From contig NZ_JAFGYF010000001.1 of NCBI RefSeq assembly GCF_016921195.1, forward strand, positions 1 through 64,000: a DNA stretch of 64,000 bases, written 5' to 3'. This document shows positions 1 to 8,991 of this stretch, piece by piece. This DNA comes from Cellulosimicrobium cellulans. Lineage in GTDB: Bacteria; Actinomycetota; Actinomycetes; Actinomycetales; Cellulomonadaceae. Below the pieces are notes generated by a model that saw nothing but the letters and a program-made list of their open reading frames with translations, was not told the DNA's origin and searched no databases. Numbering within the stretch: position 1 is the stretch's first letter; every line of letters begins with the position of its first letter. A program made the position numbers and the translations under genes.

Positions 1-89
1 AGTTCCACTCCACCGCGGGAGGCCCTCTCGCGCTACCAACTCAGATCAGCGCGTCACACTCTCTCGACCAACGTGCCCGGTCAGTACAG

Positions 90-341
90 CTAGTCGCGGT
101 CGCCGCGGTGCTTGCGGCGCATGGCCTCGATCAGGAGCCAGGTGTCGTCGTCGAAGGCGGTCGCATCGCCGACGAGGACGAGGGTGGTGAGGTAGAGAGC
201 CGCGTCGCGCAGGAACGCGTCGCCGTCGCGGCTGTCCGGCGGGGCGACCCGAGCCATGCCGTCGTCCACGACGGCCCGTTGCTCGGGCGTCATGGGACCG
301 AGCGAGTCGATGTACGCGCTCAGGTCGAACGGCTCGCCCAT
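90..341 (-). CDS. small conserved-looking hypothetical protein
   Basis: An 83-residue acidic, probably soluble protein that I do not recognise. The ATG at 341 is chosen because the reverse strand just upstream carries a purine-rich GGGGAGG ribosome-binding site, and upstream extension would run through low-complexity Arg/Ala sequence. The sequence has an N-terminal acidic helix with a Pro-Glu-Gln pattern, a central Leu-rich stretch (LYLTTLVLVGD) and a basic C-terminus (RRKHRGDRD). There is no signal peptide or membrane segment. It is monocistronic in this window, and no neighbour suggests a role. Confidence 0.6.
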   Translation of the reverse strand: MGEPFDLSAYIDSLGPMTPEQRAVVDDGMARVAPPDSRDGDAFLRDAALYLTTLVLVGDATAFDDDTWLLIEAMRRKHRGDRD

Positions 342-658
342 CTGACGCCTCCCCCCAGAGGCCGCCATCGTAGCGATGGCGGGTCGCGCCCGCGTCATGG
401 TCGTGCTCACCACGTTCCGTCCCGTGCCGACTGCTGGTCGCGCCCGCCGGCTCGGCGCTACCGGTAGGCGCGGCGCGTGCCGGTCCTCTGGCGTGCGCGC
501 GCACCGAACTGTACGCAGTTGGACGATCGTCCAGAACCGCCCCGAGCGCGGGGCGGTGAGTCGTCGCAGGTCAAGAGAGGGGGCGGCCCACCAGGGTGAT
601 GCACACAACGACGCAACTTCACCCGTCGTTCATCAAGACCTTCGTCAACGTGGGACGG
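342..658. other. 317-bp non-coding gap
   Basis: Lies upstream of the small gene ending at 90 and downstream of the gene ending at 659. The only structure I see is a weak inverted repeat, AACGACG (607-613) and CGTCGTT (624-630) with a 10-nt loop, next to the end of the 659-1189 gene. It could be a weak terminator or an operator. No gene is supported. Confidence 0.4.
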
Positions 659-1189
659 TCAGGCCTGGTCGAGCGCCTCGGTCGTCGTGGTGCCGGAGGT
701 CCCGATGACGGTCAGGTTCCGCAGGGCCGCGGCAGCGTGCAGGACCTGGGCGACCTCGTGGTCGCGCGCGGCGTGGATGCCGCACCACACGAGCTGCCGG
801 GCGAGGGCTTCCTGGGTCTCCCCGAGACGCGCGTCGCAGGCGCGACGCATGGCGCGGACCAGGGCGGCGGACGCGACGTCGAGCGGGGTCGCTGCGGCCG
901 TCGCGCTGCTCAGCGCCGAGGCGCCCGTGGTGCGCACGTCCACGGCGTGACCGAGCAGCCGGCGCCGGCCGACGGCGGTCGCGGCGGTTCGGGGGCTGCG
1001 TCGGTGGGCCGGGGACCGCAGGAGCTGGACGTGGAAGGCGTGGAGCTCGTCGGTCGTGAGGTCCGGCGGCAGGACGGTGTCGACCCGGCGGGTCCGCCCG
1101 GCGAACGGATGCGTGAGGTCGCTGGCACGGAGCAGGGTCGCGTACCCGAACAGGGTGGGGAGGACGATGCGGTGGGCGTCGCGGTGCAT
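659..1189 (-). CDS. hypothetical protein
   Basis: A 176-residue protein I do not recognise. It starts at an ATG preceded by GAGGTC on the reverse strand. The composition is Ala/Arg/Thr rich, with a helical middle section and a single conserved-looking patch (LARQLVWCGIHAARDHEVAQVL). No signal peptide or membrane segment is evident. The codon pattern (third-position G/C) looks coding in this frame. It lies downstream of the giant surface-protein gene on the same strand, but a strong hairpin separates them, so it is probably a separate transcript. Confidence 0.5.
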   Translation of the reverse strand: MHRDAHRIVLPTLFGYATLLRASDLTHPFAGRTRRVDTVLPPDLTTDELHAFHVQLLRSPAHRRSPRTAATAVGRRRLLGHAVDVRTTGASALSSATAAATPLDVASAALVRAMRRACDARLGETQEALARQLVWCGIHAARDHEVAQVLHAAAALRNLTVIGTSGTTTTEALDQA

Positions 1190-1445
1190 GGGGACCTCAC
1201 AGGCGGGGCGTGCGCGTCGACGGTGACGCGCGACGGGACGTCGTGCGGTGGGTTGCCGGGGAGTGCGCGGTAGCGATGACGGCGAGGACGGCGGCTCGGC
1301 GCCCGGTCTGCTTCAGGCGCCGGGCAGCCACCGGTGCGGGCTCTGGGTCGTGCCGAGGGGACGGGCGCGAGCCGGTGTCGGGTGACGCCGTCGAGCGGTG
1401 GCCCTCGGGCCTCACGTGGTGGTCCGTGGTGTCAGCGCTGAGGGC

Positions 1446-1482
1446 CGCCGGTCGCCCCGCCCCGTGGTCGGGGCGACCGGCG
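1446..1482 (-). terminator. strong hairpin terminator of the surface-protein gene
   Basis: A perfect 14-bp inverted repeat (arms 1446-1459 and 1469-1482) with a 9-nt loop starts 6 bp past the stop codon of the 1488-7925 gene. There is no T-tract, as is common for G+C-rich actinobacterial terminators. Confidence 0.75.
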
Positions 1483-1487
1483 AGGCC

Positions 1488-4400
1488 TCAGCTGGCCGTG
1501 GTGCGGCGGTTGCGGGCCGCGACCAGCACGATCACGCCGAGCAGGAGCAGCAGTGCTGCGCCGCCGGCGACCCAGGCGAGGGTGGCGCCGGTGGTCGCGA
1601 GCGACCCACCCGGCTTGCCGGGCTTGCCCGGGGTCCCGGGGTCACCGGGCTTGTCCGGGGTGTCGCACGCCTCCGCACTGTCGGTCAGCCCGTTGTGGGC
1701 GATGCCGGCGGTGTTCGCGAACCCACCGTTGCCATCGCTACCCGGTGCGGGGCAGGTGAACGTGGACTCGTTCACCGCGCCCGCGTCGAGGCTGGCCTCG
1801 ACCTGCACCTGGTAGGTGTGGGTCGTCCCGGCCGGGAGGGTGACGTCGCTGGCGACGACGTTCTCCGGTGCGCCGGCCTCGCCCTGCCCTGTCCACGTGC
1901 CCGACGCCGTCACGCCCTCGGGCGTCGCGGTCACCGTCGCGGTCTTGACCGTGATGCCCGCGCCGTAGCGCAGACGGTCGGTCAGGTCGTAGACCCCTGC
2001 CGTGGCGCCGTCGTTGCTGGCGGTGATGGTGTAGTTCACCGTCCAGGTCCCGTCGGCGTTCTTGGCGGGCTTGCCGTCCATGACCTTGGTGATGTCGATG
2101 GAGGGCACCGGGGCGCAGTCCGTGTCGGTCTGCGTCCCACCCGTCTCGTCCGTCAGCGTGGCCGCGTTGTTCAGACCCTGCTCCAGCGTGTTCGACCCCG
2201 CCGCAACGGTGCAGGCCGGCGAACCGGACCCGTCCTCGCCCACGTCGTCGGACGCGAAGTACAACGGCACGTCCGCGACCACCGTGACCCGGTAGACGTG
2301 CGGGGCGTACCCCTCGTCGTCCAGACCACCGATCGCGACGTCCGTCGCGATCCGCTGGTCGCCGTCACCGTCGAAGCCCTCGTTGACCGAGACTCCCTCG
2401 GGCCCGGTGACCGCCACGGAGTCGACGGTGATGACCGGGGCGAAGAGGAGCTCGTCGTCCAGGTCGTACGTGGTCGCCTCGGTGCCGACGTTGCCGACGG
2501 TCAGGTCATAGACGACCTCCCACTTGCCGTCCCCGACCGGGTTGGCCGAGACCAGCGCCTTGTCCAGGGTCGGCTTGCCGGGACGCACGCACTCGTCGTC
2601 GGAGTCCTGGATCCCGTTCCAGCCGATGCTGGCGACGTTGTTCAGGCCGCCCGGCACCGTGTCACCGTCACCGCTGGTGCAGGTGTCGACCGCGGGGTCG
2701 ATCACCACATCCGAGAGATCGGCCGCGTAGCGGACCGTGACCGTGTAGGTGTGCACGACCGGGGCGGTGCCCGCGCCGTCGATCGGCTGACCCGTCACGA
2801 CCCGGACGTCGCCGACACCGTTGAAGCCGGGGTTGATCCCCACCGACGCCGGAGCATCGGTGACGACGTCCTGGATCCCGACGATCGTGACCCCGTCGCC
2901 CGGGGCCAGGGTGTCGTCCAGGTCGTAGATCCCGGCGCCCGGGCCCCGGTTGGTCGCGGTGACCTCGTAGACCACGTCGTAGACCCCGTCCATGCCGGGC
3001 ACCGGAGTGACCGCACCCGACAGAGACTTCGTGATCTCGATCAGCGGCAGCGGCGCGCACGCCTCGTCCTCGGACGTCTCGCCGTTGTGGTCGAGCTCGA
3101 CCGTGTTCGCGAGCCCACCGTTGTCACCGGACCCCGGAGCGGGGCAGGTGAGGTCCGCGGGGGCCACGACGTCCACGTCGAGGGAGACCACGACCTGCAC
3201 CTGATACGTGTGCGTGCCACCCGCCTCGAGCGAGACGCCACCGGCGATCAGGTTCTCCGCGTCCTTGATGTCACCGCCCTGGCCGGTCCACCCGGCCTCC
3301 GCGGTGACTCCTGCCGGGGTCGTGATGACGTCGGCGGACTCGACGTTGATCCCGGCCCCGTACCGGAGCTGGTCGCGCACGTCGTACTCGCCCGCGGCCT
3401 GGCCCGTGTTGGTCGCGACCAGGTCGTAGGTGATGGTCCACGTCCCGTCACCGTTCGGCGTCGGGCCATCGGAGATGGTCTTGTCGACGTCGATCAGCGG
3501 CAGGGACGCGCACACGTCGTCCTCGGCGATGATCCCGTTGTGGTCCAGGCTGACCGAGTTCGCCAGCCCACCCTTGTCACCCGAACCGGGGGGCGGGCAC
3601 TGCAGGTTCACCGGATCGATCGTCGCCTCGTCCATCTCGACGACGACCTCGACCTGATAGGTGTGGCTCCCACCGGCGGCAAGGGTCACGTTCTCGGCGA
3701 TCAGGTTCTCCGCCGAGTCCTTGTCCGGGCCCAGACCCGTCCACGACCCCTCCGCCGTCACACCGGACGGCGTCGTGATGACGTCGGCGGACACGATGTC
3801 GATCCCCGTGCCGTAGTCCAGGCGGTCGAACACGTCGTACTCACCCGCGTCACCGCCCACGTTCTCCGCCACGATGTCGTACGTGATCGTGTACGTGCCG
3901 TCACCGTTCGGGGTCGGGCCGTTGCTGATCGTCTTGTCGACCGTGATGAACGCGATCGTCACGCACGCGGTCGCCTCGTCGGTCAGGTCGTTGTGCTCGA
4001 CCCCGGCCGCGTTCGACAGGCCACCGTTCTCACCCTCACCGAGCGCGGAGCACGGCGTGATCACCGGAACCCCGGTCACACCGTCCGCGATCCCGACGAC
4101 CACCTCCACCTGGTACGTGTGCGACCCGCCCGCAGGCAGGACCACACCGGAAGCGATCACGTTCTCCGCCGCACCCTCAGCACCCAGACCGGTCCACGAC
4201 CCGTTCGGCGTCACACCGGCCGGCGCAGTCACGACACTGCCGGAGACGACCTCCAGGTCACCCTCGGCCGTCATACGGTCCGTCACCTCGTAGGTGCCCT
4301 CGAACGCGCCGTCGTTCGTGGCGACGATGTCGTAGGTCACCGTCCACGTCCCGTCCCCGTTCGGGGTCGGGCCCGCGGACACCGTCTTGGTGATGTCGAT

Positions 4401-7400
4401 CGACGGGATCGGCGCACACGCCTGGTCGTCCTCGACCTCACCACGACCATCCGTCAGCTGGGAGGTGTTGTTGAACCCCTGCTCAGCGTCCGAACCCTCC
4501 GCCGGGCACGCCGTCGGGTCAGGGTCCGACCCGGCACCGGGCACCTGCAACGGCACGTCCGCGATCACCGTGACCTCGTAGTGATGAGCGGCGTAGCCGG
4601 CGTCGTCGTTGCCCAGCAGGGGCACGTTCGCCGCGATCGCGGTGTTGCCCTGACCGTCCCACGCCGGCGTCGCCAACGTCACGCCCGCCGGTGCGGTGGT
4701 CACCGTCGCGGAGATGATGCTCGCCTCGGGGGTGAAGCGCAGCGTGTCGTCCAGGTCGTACGTGGTCGGGTGGGCCGAGGTGTTCGTCACGTCGATCCCG
4801 TACACGACCTCCCACTGACCGTTCCCGACCGGCGTCGCCGAGAGCAGCGTCTTGACGTGGGTGGGGTCACCGTCCACCTCGAAACCGGCAGGGTCACAGC
4901 TGGTGTCGACCGGGTCCTCGGTGTCCTCGGGCTGGGGAGCAGCCACGCACGCGGTGTTGACCACCGTGTCCGGGCCACCCTCCTCCAGGACGATGGAGTA
5001 CTCCTCGACGTGCGCGTTCTCCTCACCCGGCAACAGCTCGTCGATCTCGAACGACCCCAGATCGGGCTGCTTGTCGTCCGTCACCACCAGGTCACGCAAG
5101 GTGCCCTGACCGGTGTTGACGACCACGATCCGGTAGTTGATCGTCTCCCCCGGCCGGAACGTCGGGTACTCCGCGACGTCGTTCGCGTCCACCCAGTTGC
5201 CCTCGGCGTCCTGCACGTACTTCTTCAGGGAGACCGAGTACATCGTGCCCATCGTCAACGGCTCCGAGGTGCGCATCACGAGCTCGGTGTGCTCGGCGAT
5301 CGCCTGGGCGCGGTTGACGTACGTGTCCCCCGGCTGCGCACCGTCCGGCTCGATGTTCACCGTGAACGCAAACGTCGCGCCCGGGGCGAGCTCACCACCG
5401 ATCACGCGGATCGCGGTCGGGTTCGCCACCGGCGTCGTGCTCCACCGCGCCGGATCCACCGTCCCCGGCGCCGGACCGTTGCTCGTGTCCGACGGGTCAT
5501 CCGACAGCGTCGCCGGGTCCTCGGTCGTGTAGTACACCGTCGCCCCCGCCGGCACGTTCACCCCGGTCACGTCATACGTACCCGAGAACGCGGTGCCACG
5601 ACCGTCGCCGTTGAACGGCAGGATGTCGATCGTGTCCGTGAACGCCTGCGGCAGCGGATCCTGCGACCGCAGGGTGATCGTCCAGGAGCCTTCCTCCCCG
5701 GACCCGTCACCATCCGGGTTCGCGATGAACCACTGATCCGTCGTCTTCGCGATGTCCGTCGTGCCGGACGTCGACACGGTGACCTGGGCCCTGGACGGTC
5801 CTGTCGTGATGCCTCCGTACTCCGCGGTGACCGTGTTCTGCAGCCTCTGGCCCGGGTCCACGGAGGCGTCCGGAACTGCCTGGTACGTCAGCGCGTGCTG
5901 CACGTTCGTGGTGACACCGTCCAGCTCCCAGGTCAGGACCTGCTGACCGGAGCTGTTGGTCGTTACCGTCGGAGCCGGCGTCGCCGAGCCCGCCACATAG
6001 GTCATCCCCACCGGCAGAGTGTCGACGATCCGGAAGTCATCGACCGTCGGAGGGACCACGCCGGCTCCGTTGGCCGAGTACGTCAGCGTGTAGGTCGCGG
6101 GAACACCCGGCCGTACGACGCCGCGGTCGACCGCCTTCTGCACGGCCGGTGTCGCGACGATCACCCGGAGGATGTCGCGGTAGCCGGAGGTGTAGGGGTA
6201 ACGAGCATCCGGCGTGTCCTGGACCCCGGGCGGCGGTCCCCCCGTGGCCATGTTCGGGCTCCAGACGCCGTCTCGAGCGTGGTTGCCGAACTGCCACACG
6301 TCCTGGCCGGCGGGCACGTTGTCCTTGAGCCGGGTCTGCAGGAAGATGCCGTAGTTGGTGATGCCTTGGTCACGGTTCTGGGCGACCGGGAGCGTGATGC
6401 GCACGGCCTTGACCGTCGACTTGTCCGTGGGCTCGGTCGTCGTCCAGCCGCCGTCGGCGATTCCGCAGTTGAAGTTGGCGGGGTTGTAGCTCGCGCTGTT
6501 CGGGTCCACCGTGGCGTTGCTGCCGACGTACCACTCGGTCACCACACCGACCGTGTCGGTCCAGCCTGGCGGGGAGTAGCGTCCCTCGTACTCGACGTAC
6601 TTGGTGTCGAGCACGTTGCAGGTGCTGAGCGTCGTGGCGGTCTCGTTCAGCGCGATCCCTCCGGCGGACTGCTGGTAGAGCGTCGTGCCTGGCGATACGC
6701 GGATGCTGTCGTCCCAGGACGAACCGCCGACGTTCATCCACCGCTCGGTGCGGTTGAACTGGGATGACCACCCGCCGACGAACGTGATGGTCTTAGTCGA
6801 CGTGTTGTTCGACGCGTCGTCGGTCGCGCTCTGCCCGCTCGGCGCGGTGTACGTCGGGGCGCTCACGTTCAGTGTGGTTCCCGTGCTCGTGGTGGTGTTC
6901 ACCCGGAAGGTGATCTGACCGCTCGCCACAACATCCTGATCCGCCGGAAGGGCGCGGTTTGACGAGTCCCGCGCTGGCACCTGGGTACGCGAGTAGTCGA
7001 TCCCCGTCAGCGTCAGCCGGTAGGTGTTGGTCCCGGTCTTGACGAAGGTGCACCCACCGACGAACGGAGCCATCTGGTCGGCGGGGTGCGAGCCAGCCGA
7101 CCATGGGTGGCCCTGCGCACCGGCACCGTCGAAGGCGGAACAACCTGTCGGTGCCACGTTCGTCACCGACCCGTTGTTCGCGGTGAACGTCAGGTCGTAG
7201 CTCACGGTCGCTGGCCCGGGGTCGGACCCCTTGTTGAGCGACAGGGTCCATTGGAAGGGCATGTCGACGTAGCCCGTACCCACGGTACGCACCTCGTTGG
7301 GCGTGCCCCAGCGGATGTCCATTCCGAATGGGTTGTTGATGGGGATCTCTGGCACGTCAGCGGTCTGGCCGTTGATCTCGCCCGTCATGGAGATCGTCTC

Positions 7401-7925
7401 GCCGGTCGGGCCGTCCACGATGACCGGGACCACGACGACGGCTGCGGTGCCCTCGTTCTGGGTACCGACGTTGCACGTGAGGGTCTTGCCGTCCGCGGAG
7501 ATCTCCGACATCGGCGTCACACCGGTGGTCAGGCACAGGTCCGGAATCGAGGCGATGCGCCCGTTCGTCACGGTGGTGGTGAACGTGACGTTGTCCACCG
7601 GGTCGTTCGACGGCGCTGCCTGGTCGTCGTTGACGTTGATCCGCCACTCGGCGTTGATCACATCCCCGGACGCGACCTCCGTCGTCGGCGTGCCGTCCGC
7701 CCACCGGGCGGTGATCTGGTACTCCGTGGCCGCCACGGCGGGCAGCGCGGCCGAGGCCGCGATACCGGTACCGGCTGTCGCGAGCGCGACGGCACCGGCG
7801 ACGGCGCGCTTCCACGTCCCTGTCCGGTGCCTCGGTCGGGCGTGGCGTGCTGTCTTCGTCCCGGCGCGAGACCCGCGCCGAGGGGCGCCGTCGGCGCCCG
7901 TCGTGCTCCATGGTCGTGGTCGCAT
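1488..7925 (-). CDS. giant sortase-anchored surface protein with DUF11/Ig-like repeats
   Basis: A 2145-residue secreted, wall-anchored protein, probably an adhesin or surface stalk. The N-terminus has a long basic region and a hydrophobic Ala/Val/Gly stretch ending near AVAA (residues about 38-66), a Sec signal with an extended n-region. Residues about 70-600 form a Cys-containing beta-rich head region. From about 600 to 1010 there are DUF11-like domains. From about 1015 to 2090 there are seven tandem units of about 155 residues, each opening with a variant of I-x-I-x-K-x-(8-10)-G-D-G-x-W-x-V-x-Y. The C-terminus has a Pro/Gly/Lys linker, the sorting signal LATTG near residue 2109, a membrane segment and an RNRR tail. 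LAxTG is typical of class E sortase substrates in actinobacteria. No sortase gene lies nearby, so a housekeeping enzyme elsewhere is assumed. The binding partner is unknown. The upstream region contains an element shared with the LuxR-gene promoter. Confidence 0.88.
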   Translation of the reverse strand: MRPRPWSTTGADGAPRRGSRAGTKTARHARPRHRTGTWKRAVAGAVALATAGTGIAASAALPAVAATEYQITARWADGTPTTEVASGDVINAEWRINVNDDQAAPSNDPVDNVTFTTTVTNGRIASIPDLCLTTGVTPMSEISADGKTLTCNVGTQNEGTAAVVVVPVIVDGPTGETISMTGEINGQTADVPEIPINNPFGMDIRWGTPNEVRTVGTGYVDMPFQWTLSLNKGSDPGPATVSYDLTFTANNGSVTNVAPTGCSAFDGAGAQGHPWSAGSHPADQMAPFVGGCTFVKTGTNTYRLTLTGIDYSRTQVPARDSSNRALPADQDVVASGQITFRVNTTTSTGTTLNVSAPTYTAPSGQSATDDASNNTSTKTITFVGGWSSQFNRTERWMNVGGSSWDDSIRVSPGTTLYQQSAGGIALNETATTLSTCNVLDTKYVEYEGRYSPPGWTDTVGVVTEWYVGSNATVDPNSASYNPANFNCGIADGGWTTTEPTDKSTVKAVRITLPVAQNRDQGITNYGIFLQTRLKDNVPAGQDVWQFGNHARDGVWSPNMATGGPPPGVQDTPDARYPYTSGYRDILRVIVATPAVQKAVDRGVVRPGVPATYTLTYSANGAGVVPPTVDDFRIVDTLPVGMTYVAGSATPAPTVTTNSSGQQVLTWELDGVTTNVQHALTYQAVPDASVDPGQRLQNTVTAEYGGITTGPSRAQVTVSTSGTTDIAKTTDQWFIANPDGDGSGEEGSWTITLRSQDPLPQAFTDTIDILPFNGDGRGTAFSGTYDVTGVNVPAGATVYYTTEDPATLSDDPSDTSNGPAPGTVDPARWSTTPVANPTAIRVIGGELAPGATFAFTVNIEPDGAQPGDTYVNRAQAIAEHTELVMRTSEPLTMGTMYSVSLKKYVQDAEGNWVDANDVAEYPTFRPGETINYRIVVVNTGQGTLRDLVVTDDKQPDLGSFEIDELLPGEENAHVEEYSIVLEEGGPDTVVNTACVAAPQPEDTEDPVDTSCDPAGFEVDGDPTHVKTLLSATPVGNGQWEVVYGIDVTNTSAHPTTYDLDDTLRFTPEASIISATVTTAPAGVTLATPAWDGQGNTAIAANVPLLGNDDAGYAAHHYEVTVIADVPLQVPGAGSDPDPTACPAEGSDAEQGFNNTSQLTDGRGEVEDDQACAPIPSIDITKTVSAGPTPNGDGTWTVTYDIVATNDGAFEGTYEVTDRMTAEGDLEVVSGSVVTAPAGVTPNGSWTGLGAEGAAENVIASGVVLPAGGSHTYQVEVVVGIADGVTGVPVITPCSALGEGENGGLSNAAGVEHNDLTDEATACVTIAFITVDKTISNGPTPNGDGTYTITYDIVAENVGGDAGEYDVFDRLDYGTGIDIVSADVITTPSGVTAEGSWTGLGPDKDSAENLIAENVTLAAGGSHTYQVEVVVEMDEATIDPVNLQCPPPGSGDKGGLANSVSLDHNGIIAEDDVCASLPLIDVDKTISDGPTPNGDGTWTITYDLVATNTGQAAGEYDVRDQLRYGAGINVESADVITTPAGVTAEAGWTGQGGDIKDAENLIAGGVSLEAGGTHTYQVQVVVSLDVDVVAPADLTCPAPGSGDNGGLANTVELDHNGETSEDEACAPLPLIEITKSLSGAVTPVPGMDGVYDVVYEVTATNRGPGAGIYDLDDTLAPGDGVTIVGIQDVVTDAPASVGINPGFNGVGDVRVVTGQPIDGAGTAPVVHTYTVTVRYAADLSDVVIDPAVDTCTSGDGDTVPGGLNNVASIGWNGIQDSDDECVRPGKPTLDKALVSANPVGDGKWEVVYDLTVGNVGTEATTYDLDDELLFAPVITVDSVAVTGPEGVSVNEGFDGDGDQRIATDVAIGGLDDEGYAPHVYRVTVVADVPLYFASDDVGEDGSGSPACTVAAGSNTLEQGLNNAATLTDETGGTQTDTDCAPVPSIDITKVMDGKPAKNADGTWTVNYTITASNDGATAGVYDLTDRLRYGAGITVKTATVTATPEGVTASGTWTGQGEAGAPENVVASDVTLPAGTTHTYQVQVEASLDAGAVNESTFTCPAPGSDGNGGFANTAGIAHNGLTDSAEACDTPDKPGDPGTPGKPGKPGGSLATTGATLAWVAGGAALLLLLGVIVLVAARNRRTTAS
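2040..4875 (-). repeat. seven tandem ~155-codon repeats inside the surface protein
   Basis: Approximate starts of the unit-opening motif on the reverse strand are near 4875, 4405, 3945, 3500, 3045, 2585 and 2110, a period of about 455-475 bp; the last unit extends toward about 1680. Units 2-4 are the most alike, sharing GPTPNGDGT and TTPSGVTAEGSWTG-type segments, which suggests recent internal duplication. The outer units have diverged. Confidence 0.7.
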
Positions 7926-8015
7926 GAACTCCCCATCGGTTCCGTGGCGCGCGCCCCTCGCGCGCTCGTCAACACCCCATGTGACCCAGGTGACAGCGGT
8001 CCGTGACGGAACCGT

Positions 8016-8066
8016 GAAGGAACCTCATCAACGAGATCATCAATTCTGGCGGATTTTCACCCGCTG
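8016..8066. promoter_or_regulatory. copy A of a 51-bp element shared with the LuxR-gene promoter
   Basis: Aligns without gaps to 14063-14113 with 41 of 51 identical bases. It contains a direct repeat TCATCA-N6-TCATCA (8025-8042) followed by the exact 13-mer TTTTCACCCGCTG. It lies 91 bp upstream of the giant surface-protein start, between that gene and the end of the TetR gene. The function is inferred to be a regulator-binding site. Confidence 0.6.
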
Positions 8067-8203
8067 ACCGCCAGATCTCCCGATACGCAGCCGGGGCCGG
8101 GGGAACGTCGCAGGCCACCCGTCACCGCCGTCCGTGGAGCCTGGTTCGGTCCCGTCGGGCGTCCACGGGAGGCTCGGCATCTCGAGCCCGGACCGTCTCC
8201 GGG

Positions 8204-8851
8204 TCACACGGACGCGTCGGGCTCGATGCCCAGCAACCGAAGGGCGGTGCACGCGTGCTCCCTCGCCTCCGTCGGCGTGGGCGCCGGTACGAGGTCGAGG
8301 AGCCGACGGCGGTGCCGCTCGCCGAGCAGCAGCCCGAACAAGGCCTCTGCCCGGTCGGTGGGCGCGCCGGCCGCCGACCGGCCACCCCGCCGCTCGGCCG
8401 GCTCCGGCACGGCGTCGAGCCGTGACGCCAGGAGCTCGACGTACCCACCGGGCCCGCTGGCGTAGAACCTCGCGGCGAGCTCCGGGAACCGGGGTGCCTC
8501 GGCGATCATCAGGCGGTGCATGCCGACCGCCTCGTCGGAGTGCAGCACGAGCACGAGCCGCGTGGCCAGGTCCGTGAGCGACTGCTCCGCGTCGGCCACC
8601 TGACCGACCGCGGCCAGTCGGAACCGCTCGACGGCCGCGGCGAACACCTCGGTCTTGTCTCCGACATGGACGTAGATCGTCCTCTTGGTCACGCGCGCGG
8701 CCGCGGCGAGCTCGTCGATCGACGTCCGCCCGAATCCCTGGGCGACGAAGAGGCGCACCGCGGCGTCGAGGATCTGGTCCCGCCGTCGTTCCCGCTCCTC
8801 GCGCGTCGGGCGACCGCGCTTGCGGGCCATGGTCTCCTCCGCGTCCTGCAT
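8204..8851 (-). CDS. TetR-family regulator of the adjacent dehydrogenase operon
   Basis: A 215-residue TetR/AcrR-type repressor. Residues about 18-64 form the helix-turn-helix DNA-binding domain (ILDAAVRLFVAQGFGRTSIDELAAAARVT, then KRTIYVHVGDK), preceded by a basic arm (ARKRGRPTREERERRRDQ). The C-terminal half is a helical ligand/dimer domain resembling AefR-like members. Two starts have good ribosome-binding sites: ATG 8851 (GGGAGGAG about 9 nt upstream) and ATG 8830 (GGAGGAGACC); I take the longer one. It is divergent from the E1/E2 operon starting at 8992, and the shared intergenic region carries a near-perfect 24-bp palindrome. Autoregulation and repression of the operon are therefore likely. 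The ligand is unknown. Confidence 0.85.
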   Translation of the reverse strand: MQDAEETMARKRGRPTREERERRRDQILDAAVRLFVAQGFGRTSIDELAAAARVTKRTIYVHVGDKTEVFAAAVERFRLAAVGQVADAEQSLTDLATRLVLVLHSDEAVGMHRLMIAEAPRFPELAARFYASGPGGYVELLASRLDAVPEPAERRGGRSAAGAPTDRAEALFGLLLGERHRRRLLDLVPAPTPTEAREHACTALRLLGIEPDASV

Positions 8852-8897
8852 CGCCACTCTCCTCCCGCTGCTGGGCTCGACGTCGGCGACGCCATCC

Positions 8898-8923
8898 TAT
8901 AATGAGACGATGTCGTATCATTA
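8898..8923 (+). promoter_or_regulatory. promoter -10 and TetR operator palindrome
   Basis: A perfect TATAAT -10 hexamer (8898-8903) on the + strand overlaps a 24-bp imperfect palindrome (8900-8923; halves TAATGA-GACGA and TCGTA-TCATTA). A weak -35 (TCGACG, 8877-8882) lies 15 bp upstream. The A+T-rich palindrome stands out in this G+C-rich sequence and is placed for a repressor to block the dehydrogenase operon. It is also within reach of the divergent regulator promoter. Confidence 0.75.
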
Positions 8924-8991
8924 GAACGCCGCCGTCCGAGGACGCGGTGCACCGAGGTTCCAGAGCCGAGCTCCGCAGGAGGAGTCGACAC

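Noticed and set aside
607-630. Inverted repeat AACGACG/CGTCGTT as an operator
   Set aside because: Seven-bp arms of low information content with no regulator gene adjacent; kept only as a note on the gap.
1398-6767. A 1789-codon open frame antisense to the surface-protein gene
   Set aside because: It is Arg/Val/Asp low-complexity, without any domain, and mirrors the highly biased codons of the reverse-strand gene; a shadow of G+C-rich coding DNA.
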